NCBI GenBank assembly: GCA_964017125.1
Contig: OZ024903.1
Location: forward strand, 66,653,201 to 66,717,200
Direction of reading: 5' to 3'
Origin: Flabesymbios commensalis
Taxonomy: Eukaryota > Annelida > Polychaeta > Terebellida > Flabelligeridae
Length of the DNA stretch: 64,000 nucleotides
A program made the translations under genes and the position numbers. The notes under the pieces are model-generated. The model saw nothing but the letters and a program-made list of their open reading frames with translations, did not search any database and had not been told where the DNA came from. Position 1 is the stretch's first letter. Each line of letters begins with the position of its first letter. This document shows positions 37,379 through 52,600 of the stretch, one piece after another.

Positions 37379-37631
37379 TTACATATTGTAGGCCACGTAG
37401 ATGGGATCGAGCTGGTCGGCTAAAAAGCCATCTCGCAGATGCATACGCTGCTTCTCTCCTCGAGAGTTAATTGGCACAACACCTGGGTCGACTACCACAA
37501 CGACCCCCACAATCAGGTAATGTTCCTCTAGCACAACATTAGTGACAAGGGGCACTAAATCTAGAGCTTCATTCTCATTGCCGTCCAGCTCTACAACTAC
37601 TACCAGTAGATTAGTCCAGGTAAACACAGCA
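37379..37631 (-). CDS. DIP2: DIP2 in-window exon 27 (last)
   Basis: Encodes AVFTWTNLLVVVVELDGNEN to DGFLADQLDPIYVAYNM and TAA. This is almost identical to vertebrate DIP2. Candidate AATAAA signals on this strand lie at 36964-36969 and 36743-36753. Confidence 0.97.
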
Positions 37632-40600
37632 CTGTAACACAAAAAACAACATACAAGTGGTCACTCGCTCAAATAATATCACACCTGAATAACTACAACA
37701 GTTTGACTACAGATAAACTGCTGCATACGATAGGTTTTATTATACTTGAATTAGGCACATTTTTAAGTCAACTGTAATTAAACAATGCATTCAGGGGTGG
37801 GAGTTGAAAATTATTCCACGACTGATTCTCAGACTGAAAATAATATTGCCTGCTAGAATTGCATACTCTGAATTTTTTCAAAAGATGGAAATCTGTCTGT
37901 AGACGGAAATTTCCCACCCCTGTGCATTGACACAGAAAAAAAGCTCCAATATAACATTTAACCCTTGTGATGCTAAGGTGTTTATCTAAGGCATAAATTC
38001 CTAAATGTATGAAAGATGCTGTATAAGAGTAAATCACTTTTAGAAATATGCTCTGAGGGTTCGCTCTTTCGCCGCCAAATCATCTTATTTAAATTTTCAC
38101 CAATTTGTTCAAACATTTGCAAATACTGTTTAACCCTTTAACAGCCGGTGCCACATATGTTCGGGTTTTCATTAGCACATTAAGTACCACATTTTAAACA
38201 TGGTAAAGATAAAATATGACATCAATCAGCAGGATTTGAAAAGAGTTGGCCTCCATTTTGTCAAAACTGAATAATTTTCACTCACTTGAAGTTGTGGATC
38301 GCGTCAGCGAGACACAACTCCAAGTGGGTGAAAATTCAAATTGAATAATTTGGCGGTTAAAGGGTTAAACACTCATTTCATTCCCAATAACTGTGATTTA
38401 ACCTGCTAATAAAACAGATTAAAAATGATCATAGTCGAGCTTGCTGTTCAAGGGATAAGGATTACTCACCATTCACATATTTTCCTGTGTGAGCGTTGAA
38501 CGCTCGTCTCTATGTCAATCGGGTGATACCTCATACCCCGCAACATGATCGCCTCGTCAAGAGCTCCAACCACAAATATAGCATCATGGCGCTCTGAAAA
38601 CAATATAAAAACACTCTCCGAAAAAAAATCTGAGAAACAATGCAGCTAATAAGCTATATTCATAAACAAATTTCAAACTCAATGAAGCTGAAGCAATTGA
38701 CAGCAAAACCACACTGGACAATGTTGCAGTAAACATACCAAACAAATTGCAGCAGAATCCATACAAAATTATCATTACCGTGTCCACGAGATGACATTGT
38801 GGTTAAATCTGATCGGTTAGCCATCAATGTTTTTTGACCATCATTCTACTTGTTGTTAAAACAAGTTTCAGCAGGATACAGAAAAAAACTTATTATTGCA
38901 CCACAATTAAATGTGCATACAGATGAACTATAACATGTTTAACCCTTTAAGCCCTCACGATGCATTGAAGCATCATTTTACATCCCTAAAAACAGACTTG
39001 ATTTTCCTACAACTAAGGGTTTTAGAATGAATATTCCCATGAAACTGCCTTACTAATACATTGCAATTTTCTTTAATTTTTCTACGACTTAAAATCATTT
39101 TCATCAACTACAAGTCGAGAATTGCGGTAGCAATTCGCGGCTTGTAGTGGATGAAGATGACAATGGTTAATTCAGGCCTAAAAGGGTTAAGGAAAAAAAT
39201 AATAGGCAGGCTAGAAAAGTAACCAATTTCTTGGTGAATTACAGATAACCATGAGATATTGTAATTAGGCTCTTGGTGGAAATATTAGATCAATATTTAC
39301 AAAAAACAATCGCCTAATCTTTAAGAATGAGCTGAACACAACTTTTGGATGCACATTGGTATGGGGAACACTAAATATGCCAGTTTTGTGAAAATTTGAA
39401 GCAGTGGATATAAGAAACAACTCCACCAGAACATTGGTCCAACACAAGATTCAACATTCAAACCAAGATCTTAGTGTCTCGTCATGATAACGATGGTCTA
39501 AAACAACAGTGGGTCAAGTCGACTTGACAGCAAAATTGTGTTTATCGTTTTGCTTAGAACTACAGTCTGCTAAATCCACTTATCAGTATGTAGACTTGGA
39601 CTTACACTGATGAAACACACAGCGATTGGAATATGACAGTAGATCAAGTGAAGTTACCAGAGTATATTTTACCTTCCAAAACGATTTACAGAAGCAAAAT
39701 TGGGATCAACAAGAAACCAAGTTGACTTAGCTCATTGTTATTCTAAGAAAACAGACTATACAGAGATTGTTCCTAGATCAACAATGAGCTAAGTCCAGGC
39801 ATTTCTCCTGTGTTGTTTCCGCAAGTCTTAAAATAACAATGCGCTAAGTGCACTTGCATCTTTTTTGTCCCAGAAACAGAGCCCAAGAGCATGTAATAAC
39901 AGAACAACAATGTGTCAAGTCGACTTGGTCCTGTGTTGGGAAGATATTATGCTGATATGTGCTCCTTTTCACGAGAATAACAATGTCTTGGTCTGTTTTT
40001 AAATCTGAATTTTGAATAAATTTAAACTTTATACATATCATAGTTGACTTCGCTAATTGTTATTTTAAAGGCCAAAAATGTCACTTAGCACACTATTGTT
40101 TTAACCCATCGATAATACTGTTTACTTACCACCATCTGACTGAGTCATTTCTGTGCGTCTTATGAAGCCGAGATAACCGGTGCGGGCATATGTGGTGTGT
40201 GTATCACCGACCACCAGAGACGCCTCAAAGTGATCCTGATGTAGGGACTCATCTCCATAGATTGTGTAGTAACCACTGGCATTGTGGTTACTGCTTATCC
40301 AAATCTGTCAAAACGAGCATCGGGTAATATTTTATTACTTGATATTAAATATCATGTGCTATGAATCAATTACCTTCAAATTATAATCATAATTATATAT
40401 ATAATATAATTATAATTATATTCACTATCTAATTCTTGGGAACATAAGATAAATGAATTACAAACTACTGCTTGATAAATAAAATTCAGGGTTGTTTTCA
40501 AACAATTAAGTCTTATAAGCCAAGGTGACAAATTGGATTTGGCAGATGAGCGAGAGCTCAATGGGTCACCCTCTATGAATAAAGAATATTATTATTATTA

Positions 40601-43600
40601 TTATTATTATATAGTACAATATATACTACCTCTCCCAAATGTGAATCAGCACACTGGCCCTTGGTCTCTGGGTTGGCAATCACTACCTTCACTCCAGGTA
40701 ATAACTGAAACAATAGAAAAGATTAGAAATAATAAAACATTTCTTTTGGAATTGTTATTTGTTATTGAAAAAGGTAGAAATATTTAGGTGCAGATCTTGT
40801 AAGAATCATAAAAAATAAATAGAGTGTATAACTTTTTACTCATTGGAGGGATTGGTGTACGTTATATATTTTAAATAACACTATTAGTATACAAATTGTC
40901 CTACCTTTCCTGACTCCATGAGACACAAGCTATGTGGACTACCCTTCTCTACCAGTGTCACGCGGTCATTACGTAAGGCTCGTAAATCTACATAGACTGT
41001 ACTTGGGTCAGGACTTGAGGCACCCTGCAAACAAACAGGTAACATGTGGTTTTAATACATTTAAACTTCAAGGGATGTATTGTCTAATAATACCATTTCT
41101 CTTTCGCTTGGTAGAAGAAGCAAAAGCTAAAATATGACTTACTGCACAAGATGATATACGTAAAATATACATTAAGAGTCTATTATTCCAGAAATGTGTG
41201 AAGGTATAAACCCAGACAACACGTATTAATCCTTATGCTGTATGATTCTATTTTTCATTCATTTAAAGCTGGAATTGCTCACACAATTTTCAGCTTTAAA
41301 TGACGAAAAAATAGTTTATATATGAAAATAAAACATGCAAGTGGGTGTAGCAGGACTAGGGTTAACTAACTTAACTAAATATTTCTTTATTTCAAAAAGA
41401 GGTTACAACCAACCTGTAGACATATTCCTGTGTTAACTCTGCAGCCGAAACTTGTGCTGACAGCTCGTGGAGGCAAGCCTAGTGCAGAGAACAATTTGGC
41501 GAAAGCTGACGTGAGTTGTATTCGGGGTCGCTCCTCGGCTATCACACAACATGTTCTGACACAGTTCAAATTCACCCCTCGCTGGAGTAGTGAGGCTATA
41601 GATGTCCCGAGACCTCGTGTACATAACTCCATTACGCCATATGAACAAAATGTGTCTCGAACTAAAAGATAAAGGTCATACAGTCTCAATTATCATTACA
41701 GTAGAAAATATGTATTTTGCATTTGAAAGTACATGAAAATTGATCATTTTCTTCATATGATTAGAGATGCCAGTCTTTTGAAAAAATCTTTAAAAGTGGT
41801 AAAAAAGCATGGAAAGTGGTGGTGAGGCCATATCCGAAATGGTAGCCAGATTAGATAGCGCTAATTTTATAGTTGGTAGGGACTGCGTTGTATTTAGAAG
41901 ATGAGGGATATTTATGATGGAAGCACTTATTAATCAGTCTGATCACTGAACAGAGTGCAATGTGCTGTGAAAAGTGAATGAGTTTGTCATGCAGCCAGCT
42001 TGCCTATGATGGGCTGGTCGTTTCTGGTTATTAACAGGCAACAGACTAGGGTCTCTAATCAGGCACAGATGTACTGTTATAACAGATGTGCGTATAATAA
42101 TGCTCTGTTAATTATGCCACGAATAATCATAAGCATAAACTTTGTCATGCCCGGAATATGCAGGATATATCGTGCTGCACACTACATCCCAATGTGCGGT
42201 ATCGTTCCAGAAATTACAGTACTTACTGGATCTGTGAAACCAGAAAAACTATTAATTTGGCAAGATTGAATGATTTTATGTTACAAGGATTCAAATTAAC
42301 ACAAGATTAAAATGCATATTTCTTTCAAAGATCTTTCCTACCTTTGTGCTGGCTGACAATAGAGAGCCAGAGTGATGGATTGGTCTCAACTTCTGCTGGT
42401 GGGATCAAAATGGAATGATGGCCGGAGTAGACACTGTCAAAATGAAACATAAGATTAGGAACAGAGGAAGTCATAACTTCCAGTTTTTTAGTTGATTATC
42501 TTATACATTATTAACCTATAATTCAGAACATGAGCATTGTGATTATGTACCACCTTAGCCATCCCAATAATGATTTAATGATGTTGATCAATCAATGTTA
42601 GAATCCAACCTTTGGTCAATCATTCAAGTTTGGTGGGATAATAAATGCAACAGCTATTTTAGAACTACACTGTGAAAGAAAAGTTCTGTTGACTGTTAAC
42701 TAAATTATAATTGATCGAATATTAGTGATTATAGAAACTGACCTGCTGAGGCACCAAAGAGCAAATCCCAAACCACAGTATGGATCAAGGCACAGTGTGA
42801 TGTCTCGTGATGGGTATAGCTCACACTGTAGCTTCATAGACCGACACAAAGCCGCCGCTGCCGCATGAGAAAGCTGTAACAAATCTAGTGTGTACAGGAC
42901 TGGTGCAGACATATATGTCTATAGACACTTCACATATCTTATTCAACAGAGACATTCTGTATATATACAGAATGTCTCTGCTGAATAAGATCTGTAAAGA
43001 TTCATAGTTTGTTAAATATAAGTGTGAATGTGGAACAGGTTGTACTGTAATAACGTACAGGAAGACACAGTATACACCCATGCTGAATCTACATTTATAA
43101 AGCATTGAACATAAAACACTTATGTATCATGTTTGCAATGGGAAATATGGGCAGTCTGACTTATGATGGTCTAATCTTTCTCACTGTTCATGCTGTAATA
43201 TAAACAGTAAATTATTTCACTTAAAAAGGTTATGAAAGACATCTGGGCAATTCTATATATGTTATATTTTTTCAGCACTTGTTAGGACTACAGTTATAAG
43301 ATACCTTGACTCCGGCCAACATGCCGGTTGTAGAAACACTGAAGTCGAGCATACAGATCATCTCTGCCGTGGGAGCTCTGTATGCAGACTGTAGTTTACG
43401 TTTACTCAAGTCATCTGTGTCAATGAGGAGCGGCCAAGTCTTTACATCAACAATCGATGATGCTTCCTGTGTGGAGAAGAAATAAACATTTCATTTGCAA
43501 GCACAATAGATGTTACTAAAGATCACTACATACAAAACGCATATTAACCCTTGTCCTGCTAGGACCATACATGTATATATTATCAGTTAATCAACAAATT

Positions 43601-46600
43601 CAATTTGGGATGTGCTTATTTTATCATTTAAACATTGGAAGCTAGAAATTGTGTTAACAATTCCGGCTTCAAATGAATGAAAACAATTCAGCAGCGTAAG
43701 GGTTAGGAAAATAACGGGACGATGTTTAGTAATTCTATATTTATATGAGGTAAGTACATTATAAGAGGCAATACACTGTACTATGAAGTACACATCTGAA
43801 TGTAGCACATTATATGAATGTAGCAAATTACATACATTGACAACATAAATCATCTCTTAAAAGCTATACATCAGGGGCTGTATTCTCGCACAACAAGTGA
43901 CATCAGTGACATAGTTATCCCCTATAGCCGTGGGCCCGTATTCTCGTACAAGTTACGATATATCATAGGCTTCAGATTGGTCGAGATGTCCATCTCAACC
44001 AATCAGAAGCCTACGATATATCGTACCTGAAGGGAGTGATGCATGAGTTCACATACCTTTGACTTGAGCATCTTAAGGATGTAAGATGTAGAGAGAATGG
44101 CGGTTGACTTTGAGACTTCTGTCACCATTCTCACTGTTGGCAATGTTGTGGAAATGTTTTGTGGATGAGGTGGTCTGATGGTTACAGGGACTACACCTGT
44201 TAAACAATTGACAAGTGTATCAGAAATCTATCTATGCATATTATCACTTCTGAATATGAAGAACACAGCAGATGATTTTCAACAGAAAACGACTTCATTT
44301 ATTCATTTGATTAATTGTCTATATTTACCCACATTTTTAATCATAGTTTGTTCACCAATAAGAATTTTGTGATACATCAAGACAAGAGGATATGAACATT
44401 TCAAGACTATTCAAATGACCCTGACAAAAGAATTTTGTGTCATTCAGTTCAGACATGTCATAAAGATATAATGCCTTTTACTTGGGTCAAAATAGAATAA
44501 TAAATTACTCTACAAGTAAGCAGATACTGCCATTTGACTTTGCAGAGCAGTACTGTGATACTCACCAACATAGAGACAGCCATAAAAGGCACATATAAGA
44601 TCCAGGCCTGGTGGGTAGACTAGAGCCACATGGTCACCGGTATTTAACTTGGCTTTGTCTATTAGGACTGCTCCAATTCGCTCAGCTTTTTTGTGAAGCT
44701 GAATACATGTTAAGGTCGCTGGTACCTGTCCCTGATTAACAAATAGTTTAGATACAAACTGGTCCACTATAGCAAAATAATAACTTTTTTAATGCACTTC
44801 ATGTGTTATGTCATGGTAGAGTGATAAAACATGAAATGACGAATAACAGGAACATACAAAGAACAAAATCGCTCTGTGATTGATTAGCTGGGTGAAAGTA
44901 TTGACCGCAACAAATATTATTGAGGTGTTCATTAGTCATATCTAAATGTTTGCGACAAATTATGTAGTATATAGTATTAAGAACAGACAACATGGAACGT
45001 TGGTCTTACCTTAGCGTTGACAAGACTGAACAAAAGATGATCAGGTGTTGCCTGAGCTCGCCATCGCAGGATTTCTGATAAGAACTGATACTGAAAAATA
45101 AGGGGGACAGTTATTGAAAATTTTCGACAAAAGCTACTAAATTGAAAATAAAGATATTCCATAAAAAGAAAATACTGTAGAACTGGTAGTATTCGCAAGG
45201 TTTTAATTTTCGCGAGGAGGACAAACGCGCAAATTTAAGAATCTCGTGAAAATTATTTTTATAATAGCGCTACCTGAACACGCGAACATTACCATATCTA
45301 CATTGGTGATATAAGTTATGTCAATTTATGGAAAAACTAGACAAGTCTTTGGGGATCACAAGTCTTCACTGCATGAACACTAACAGTGCCAAAAGATTCA
45401 TGTCAAATCATGGCAGACACCAAGGGTTGTGGTGTAATGGATGTTCTGATTATCATTGCAGATATCTCATTTAGGTGTACAATCTGTTTTATACTTTGGT
45501 ATGTAGTGCCATGACCAAACATCCTGCATACACCAACATCGGACCAGCGTTGCATCAAATGTCTTGGTTGCTACGACATCTTCTCTGGCTGATTCTGATC
45601 CAGCAAACATGTGATATTGTTAATGCTGGGCCAAGGTGACAGATAGTGGGCCAACATGAATCCAACATTTAGTTTAAGACTCTAATGTTGGGTTAACATT
45701 AGACGAACAGCAGGAATGGTGATACAGCACTGAATGAATGGCCAGGTGAACCAGCAACCGATGAATGGCTCATGTTTGCCAAAGCCTAGGTCACGCCTAC
45801 AAATAATCTGTTTGACGCAAGGTGTGAGGAGATAATATTAACCCTTGTCCTGCTGCATTGTTCCAAATTATTTTTCATTCATTTGAAGCTGGAATTGCTA
45901 ACGCAATTTCCAGCTTCAAATGAATGAAAAATATTTCTATTTATGAAAAATAAACATCACCCAAATTGAAATATTTCATTAGCTGAGCATCTACCACTGA
46001 ATCTTTTATCAATTTCAGTGGCATTTTGTTTGGGTTGAAACTTTCTTGAAAACGTATATATCCGGGTCCAGCAGGTCAAGGGTTAATACACTTGGAAAAT
46101 GGACAAGAAACCAAGGTGTTAATTGCTATATTCACTAAAGTAAACACTAACTTTTCGACTGCTGTCTCCATCATCATCCAGGTAACCCATATCACGGCCT
46201 TGAGCCCATGCCATCCTTGCTCCTTGTACAATGTTTCCAACGTGAACAGCTGAAGGTGTAACATCTGATAAAGAAAACTATAAATTGTCAGATCCGAATC
46301 TGTATAACATCTATGCACAATAATACAGTAGTATAATGAGGTGTCAGTAGGTAAGCCTTCCTCCCTACACATGTGAGATATGTCTATCGCGAATCATTCC
46401 ACTGACAGTAATGATGGAGGAATGAGCTCTTCCCCAAGTAATGGGTAGAACTAGATATTCTTATACTGTCATGGCATAAAATATAAATGAATAAACTAAC
46501 TAGGTTACTACAGTGACACATACTTGTACTATGGCCAAAACATGTACAGAATTTTTTTTAATACTATATGTCATAAATGTAACTGTATAGAATACAGCTA

Positions 46601-49600
46601 AATTGTATATGGCAACAAAATCTTTCATTTACACAACACAACATCTAGAGATCTAACAGCACAGTATTTATACAAATATATATTCTATCAAACATACAGT
46701 AGAGCTGCTCTTGAGCGGCCACCACATTTTTAATGTTACTGCTCAACATAGTTCTTACTGTATTGCGCAGCACGACGAGACATAGGTGCAATGTTGATTC
46801 AATGTTGAAACAGCATAGGAATTCTGACCGAACATTGAGGCAGCATTGCATCAAATCCCACATTACATGGCATGATATGCACATGCAATCCTCTGGTATG
46901 GTACCAGTATGGAGTACTACCTAGCAAACACAAAACATTTGTAAACAGTTGTACAACGTCGGCCAACTTCGACGTTGGTTCAACATTGTACAAATGTTTT
47001 GTGTTTGCTCGGTAAACATGCTCTTTCATAGAAGGTCTTTTCAACCAACTAGCAAATACATGTATAAATAAAATAATACAAACATGAACAAGGCTTGAAT
47101 ATAATATATACTACATGAATGTGAAGACAAATTTATATTTATACTAATCAAACAACAATCGATATTTCACATCATGTTATTTGCGATGTATGATAACAAA
47201 GTTGTCTTTGTTTCTCCATAAAATCCCATGATCTATCCTATTAATTAGAAGAACCAGATGATCTAAGTTTAAATATGATATTGCACCTATGATCACTGTT
47301 TATGCTCATAATGCTCTATATAAGTTCCATAGTTCAACACATTATTCATTTGTATAATAATTCTGATTAATTTACCATTTAATGCTGATTTCATAATTTT
47401 TATACATAACCTAGTTTTATTTAAATATAAATATTAATAAATATAAAAACATTTATTTAAAAAAAAAAAAAAAAAGACAACAGTACATCATCATCTGCTT
47501 GTGATATGGTAAGAGTATCATTTATCAGACATTCTATAGAGACTAGTCCACATAGCTCCATTACAATAATTACAAGTAAAACCACACTTAAGCTGCTCTA
47601 ATGTAGAATCCGTGCCATATTGTCTAAATAAAAGTAATCACTGTGTGAATAAAATGGAAACATGTGCGAGATGCAAAACTTACATTGTATTATTGAGGCA
47701 TTGTGCAGAGAAAGAATAATGCAGCATAAGCGGGGTATAGGAGATCAATTATCATTATCCTGTGTTCAACTGTGCATGGCTTTTTAAAGAATGGAATCTA
47801 ATCCACTTTCAAGTTTATAATTAAATTATAATAAACCACTGAACTACATCACTCCATAAAAATCTAACCCACGTTGAAGATAACCATATTGTAACAAACC
47901 GTTGAAGTACATCACTCCATAAAAATGGAACTCCAATATGAATTGTCAAACTTAACAGTTATCGATAATCAATAACGATATTACAAATCTGGTATTGTTC
48001 ACAGTAGTGGTATACTTCACATATTGTGACATGATCATGAAATCACAAACTTCTAGACAACATTCCTCTTAAAAACAATTTAAATGTACATAACTACTGC
48101 ACATTATCAATTATTTCATAATTCCTCACACAAATTAATTGGAGGTGCTATGAAAATCTTTGTGTCAAAAAAGAACAATATTTGTTTTCTCTACATGGAA
48201 TTTACTCTCATGGACATTCAATAAAAAAATATACAAAAAATATATTGAAAAGTCAGTACACCCACTATTCTAGACTAAGTAACATTTCCCACCCTTGCCC
48301 AACAGCATCACAACATTCATCGACAGGAAAATTATATACCTTCACCCTAATTCCCAATTCCAATACATTTGCCAACCACAGTGCTGACACATTATTCGGT
48401 AAACATGTGTATGTTGAAAGTGAATCATCAGTGGTAAGATTAGAACCCGGGATATGTGGTTTCATAGTCCCAATACTTCACCAATTATAATATATGCATC
48501 TTATACAACTAGAATGGAGGAAGGCTAGTATTACTGCTTGGGTGAGAAATGTTAGTTGTTAAATTTATACATTTATTGAGTGGCATTACACAAGAATTAT
48601 CTAAAGTGAAAAGCTGTTGCCATAAGTCTATATAGTTAGAAGATTGAGATTAAATGTACAAGTCCAAGAAGTCTGACTGACTGATAGAATAGAACGATAG
48701 ACAGTGATGAAGAAAACGCAACATTACAGAAAGAAACAGACATTAACACAACAGTCACCACTCACACAACACCACGGTGACAACAGAAACAACAGTTTAC
48801 ACTTAAAAAAGCACGCGACTTATTATCAAACACAATCAAAAATCGCTAATTGCTCCACATTGGAGGAGATTATCTTATTAATACTTGCATAATTAATAAG
48901 TTTAATTAATATTCTCCATGAGCAGCAGATGAGGCATAATAGTCTTCTAAAGTAGAAGCAAGACTTCAAGACAAGAAACCTGGAGTGTTATTTGACATGA
49001 AGTAAGAAGCCTGCCACTAAGTGATGATAAATCCACCTGCAGAGACCCAGCAACTACAGAACATTAGCAACAATGAATCAATGTCTCAGACGTCAGCTCG
49101 CCACTGATCCAAAATTAGTGCTGTGTGTGTTAGGATATAGCTGAGAGACAGACAGATAGAACAGACAGACAGACAAACAGAAGGAAGAGAAAACAGAAAT
49201 GCTACAAACCTCTCTCTTCTATTTTGTCAAGTTCACCATATCCAGCACGAACAAAGGTGTTAGTGAAAGAATAATACAGAGGCCATCAACAAGAGGATCA
49301 ACGAACGCTTTGTATTGTGCAATGGTCAAAATATGAGACTCAGATATTTATAGCAGTATAAACTATACAATGTCGCCTATCGCTCTACTAATATGTATTC
49401 CAACATTTTGTTATTGTTGAAAAGAGCCTTATCTATTAATCAAGCAGATTTTGAATTCTGCTATGCCTGACTTAAAGGGGTGTGATCAATTGATAAAAGC
49501 AAGATATTAGTAGCCGGGAATTCATTTTCAGTACCTTCTTTGAAATCAGCAGGCACTACATGGTTGTGAAAGGAGAATGCTGTAAAAGTACTTTTGGAAT

Positions 49601-52600
49601 GTTCAGGGAGAAATAATGCAGAGAGATAATAATGTAAGCCTGGTATAAAATAAATAAATAATGTAAGGCTGGTATAAAATAAACCTATCATATTGTCTCA
49701 AAAGTTATTCAAGGTGTAGTTAGAGATTAAAGTAGATCACACTGCATGTACTGGGCAGCACAGAATAGAGCAATAAAGGGGCAGGGACTTATGATGGAGA
49801 GACATATTAATAAGTAAATACTACATACGTTGTTCTGGTAATTTTCGCATGTGTAAATTTTGAGACTTTTCACGAAGTTTAGAATTCGCAAATTTTTATT
49901 TGTCATTTGGTAGTCCTATTATAATAATAATTTTTGCGAGATTCTTAATTTCACAAATTTGTAATCTTCAAGAAAATTTGAACCTCGCGAACATCACCAG
50001 ATCCACAGTATAGCAATTATAAACTGTATTATTGATTATCACTCTATTTGTTGTAGGTCATGTTTTACAGGTAAAAACAGATCATTGAAGAACAAAAGCT
50101 GTGGTTGCACATAATCAGAAAAAAGTAAAATGAAATTTTAATTAACTCTGTTTTTGTCAATAAAGTATTACTGCCACCACTTAAATCTATGCTTGATCTG
50201 AAAAACGTGTTTCATTTTGTAAAGCAGAGTTAATTTGCAAGAAATATTTACAAAAGCAAAAAGAAAGAGATTTGATAAACTACTTGATAAATACTGATTG
50301 GTTTGGAAAATCCTAAATTCAATTAAAATAATTAATCTAGTTATACATTGAGAAATACGGCCCACAAATTACACATCTTTACCAGCCATAATCCAAATTT
50401 GTGGGGGGGGGGGGGAGGGTTATCGGTAGGAACTGACCATATTACACATTATTTTTAAGAAGCAACATCATTACTATACACAGAGAGCCTTTATTATGTA
50501 GTGTCTAAATAGATTTGATTATAAACACATATGTGAATACAATGGACCACAGAAGGAAATATTATCATTGAAAAGCGCAGCAGCAGACACAGAATATAAA
50601 CCCAATGTTGTTTTAATGTTGGGCCACCGTCTGCAACATTGGACTAGCATTAAAACATTGTGAAGTCACATCTCATGAATGCTGGGAGAGCAAATGAAAT
50701 TGTGGGAAAGAAAAATGTGACACATCTCAAAAGAAAACTTTAAAACTCAATAATGTATAGTTTTTAAGTTCAAATATGAAAGCCCTTTAATTTAGTTAAC
50801 CCAATCAATTTTGGTTTGCTTTATTATAGTAGTCTTAGAAAAAAAACACTGATTGAACTAATTCTATAAAATGTAAACTTTAAAAAAAACGGTGAACATT
50901 GACATGCTTCTACTTTATTTTCACTGACCAATCCTTGATCAGTTAAATATATCATCTCACCAAAGTTTAAAAAATTGTGTACAGAGTGTCTTTTCACATT
51001 CCACATGGAGTGATGTGAACATCTAAAGCAGAATCCAAACCCATAGAGTATCATAATGTTATAACCCTTTGTGTGCTGTGGACACATTAAAGTGAGAAAA
51101 TATTTACAAACATATCATTTGGTCAAAAAATAACTTTCTGAAATATGAGAAATTGCAGTCAGCTAGGCTTCCTGTGAATGAAAATTTAAACTGTCATACT
51201 TCAGCATTCAGAGGGTTACGATGTGTTTGTAGGAGCACCAGGTACTGATGAAGAGATGCAGATGTAAATAATAACAGTTATCATTACCTGGATGATGTTC
51301 TCGAGGCTTTGGAAGGTTAGTCACACATGTGTGTGGACACATGAGAACATTTGCAGGATGTAGTGTTCCTTCCAGGAACTTCTTCTTTGTCTCATGTAGG
51401 TGGATTCCTCCAAGAGGAGTCTACAGAAAACACATATAATTGGTAGGATATAGCAGAGTAGGTTTAATCCTTTAAAGTCCTTCGCCTGCTACCCAGCAAA
51501 CACAAAACAATTGTATAACATTTGTACAATGCTGGACCAACGTCGAACAAATGTTTTGTGTTTGCTGGGTAGTGACAAATACATTTGCATCATTTCAGAT
51601 AATATAATTAAAATTATTTTAATATAAAATACAACTAACAGTAAAATAGTAATGATCTAGTTATCATGCAAGGTTTCCAAGATAATGAGTATTTTGGATT
51701 TTATTTCTGTGAAATTTGTCATCGGTCGTCCTTGCGAGAACATACATTTTATTTATAGTCAAAAATCATTTATTTTACATACAACAATTATCAAAATTTT
51801 GCCAAATCAAAATGGCCGCAGAAGGGTCAGCATGCTTCTGCTCAGCAAACACAAGACATTCCGCCAGTGTCGGAGCCATTTCGGCCCACAGTCTGTGAGA
51901 TTGTTCTAACTCTAAACCATTTGTGGGTCGACATCTTGTTTTTGCTGGGGGGGGGGGGGGGGGTGAGGGGTGTCTCATTAAAGCTCGAAAATTACTTATT
52001 TTGTTGGATTATTGCATTTTCTTTTGAATTGATTACATAGAAAATATGGCATGTGGTTCATAATACAATAAAGGTGCTTAAACGAATAATTAAACAATGT
52101 TTTTTAATATATAATAATAAGTTTATGACGTAATATTAAATCTCATCATCAATGTGAAAATAATGATTTTCTGGAACCAGTTTGTAATAACCTATTGATT
52201 TTTGTTTCAAACCATAACCTTTTTTAAAATGTTATCAGATCATTACTTCTATTTTCCATGATAATTTTCCATACCTTGGGCAGGTAGTTTGGTGGGACTA
52301 GGGCGAGGCAGTAGACAGCTGCCTGGTGAATGGTGTCTACAGCTTGGAGAACACGACTCATCCACTGGAAACTCTGTAACATTGAAAATCATAAAGTCTC
52401 ACTTAAAAGATTTTATCAAAAAAAATTAATAAAAAACTAACACATATGTGCTCAAAATATCTGGTAAATGAAAGATGGAGCTGATAAAAAGAATTGTTCT
52501 AGATAATTGCAGTCTGTTGCCAGGCTGTTCCTCAGACCAATGGTCTACAATTTTGAATTGTGTGCCTGCTGGCTAGTGTCATTGGTAGACCTCTGTCAGG

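Noticed and set aside
44732-44766. Upstream acceptor for DIP2 exon 17 giving extra residues DQFVSKLFVNQ
   Set aside because: That site breaks phase with exon 16 (which ends in a full codon), and the family continues NAK|G at the downstream acceptor.
49209-49268. Minus-strand stretch FTNTFVRAGYGELDKIEER followed by a GTTTGT donor-like site in the DIP2 intron
   Set aside because: It faintly recalls the FVRTGLLGF motif, but there is no AG acceptor upstream before an in-frame stop, and exons 14 and 15 already join in frame with family sequence.
50402-51963. G runs at about 50402-50416 and 51946-51963 as G-quadruplex signals
   Set aside because: They are single homopolymer runs, more likely slippage tracts (one at the edge of a worn MITE) than structured elements.
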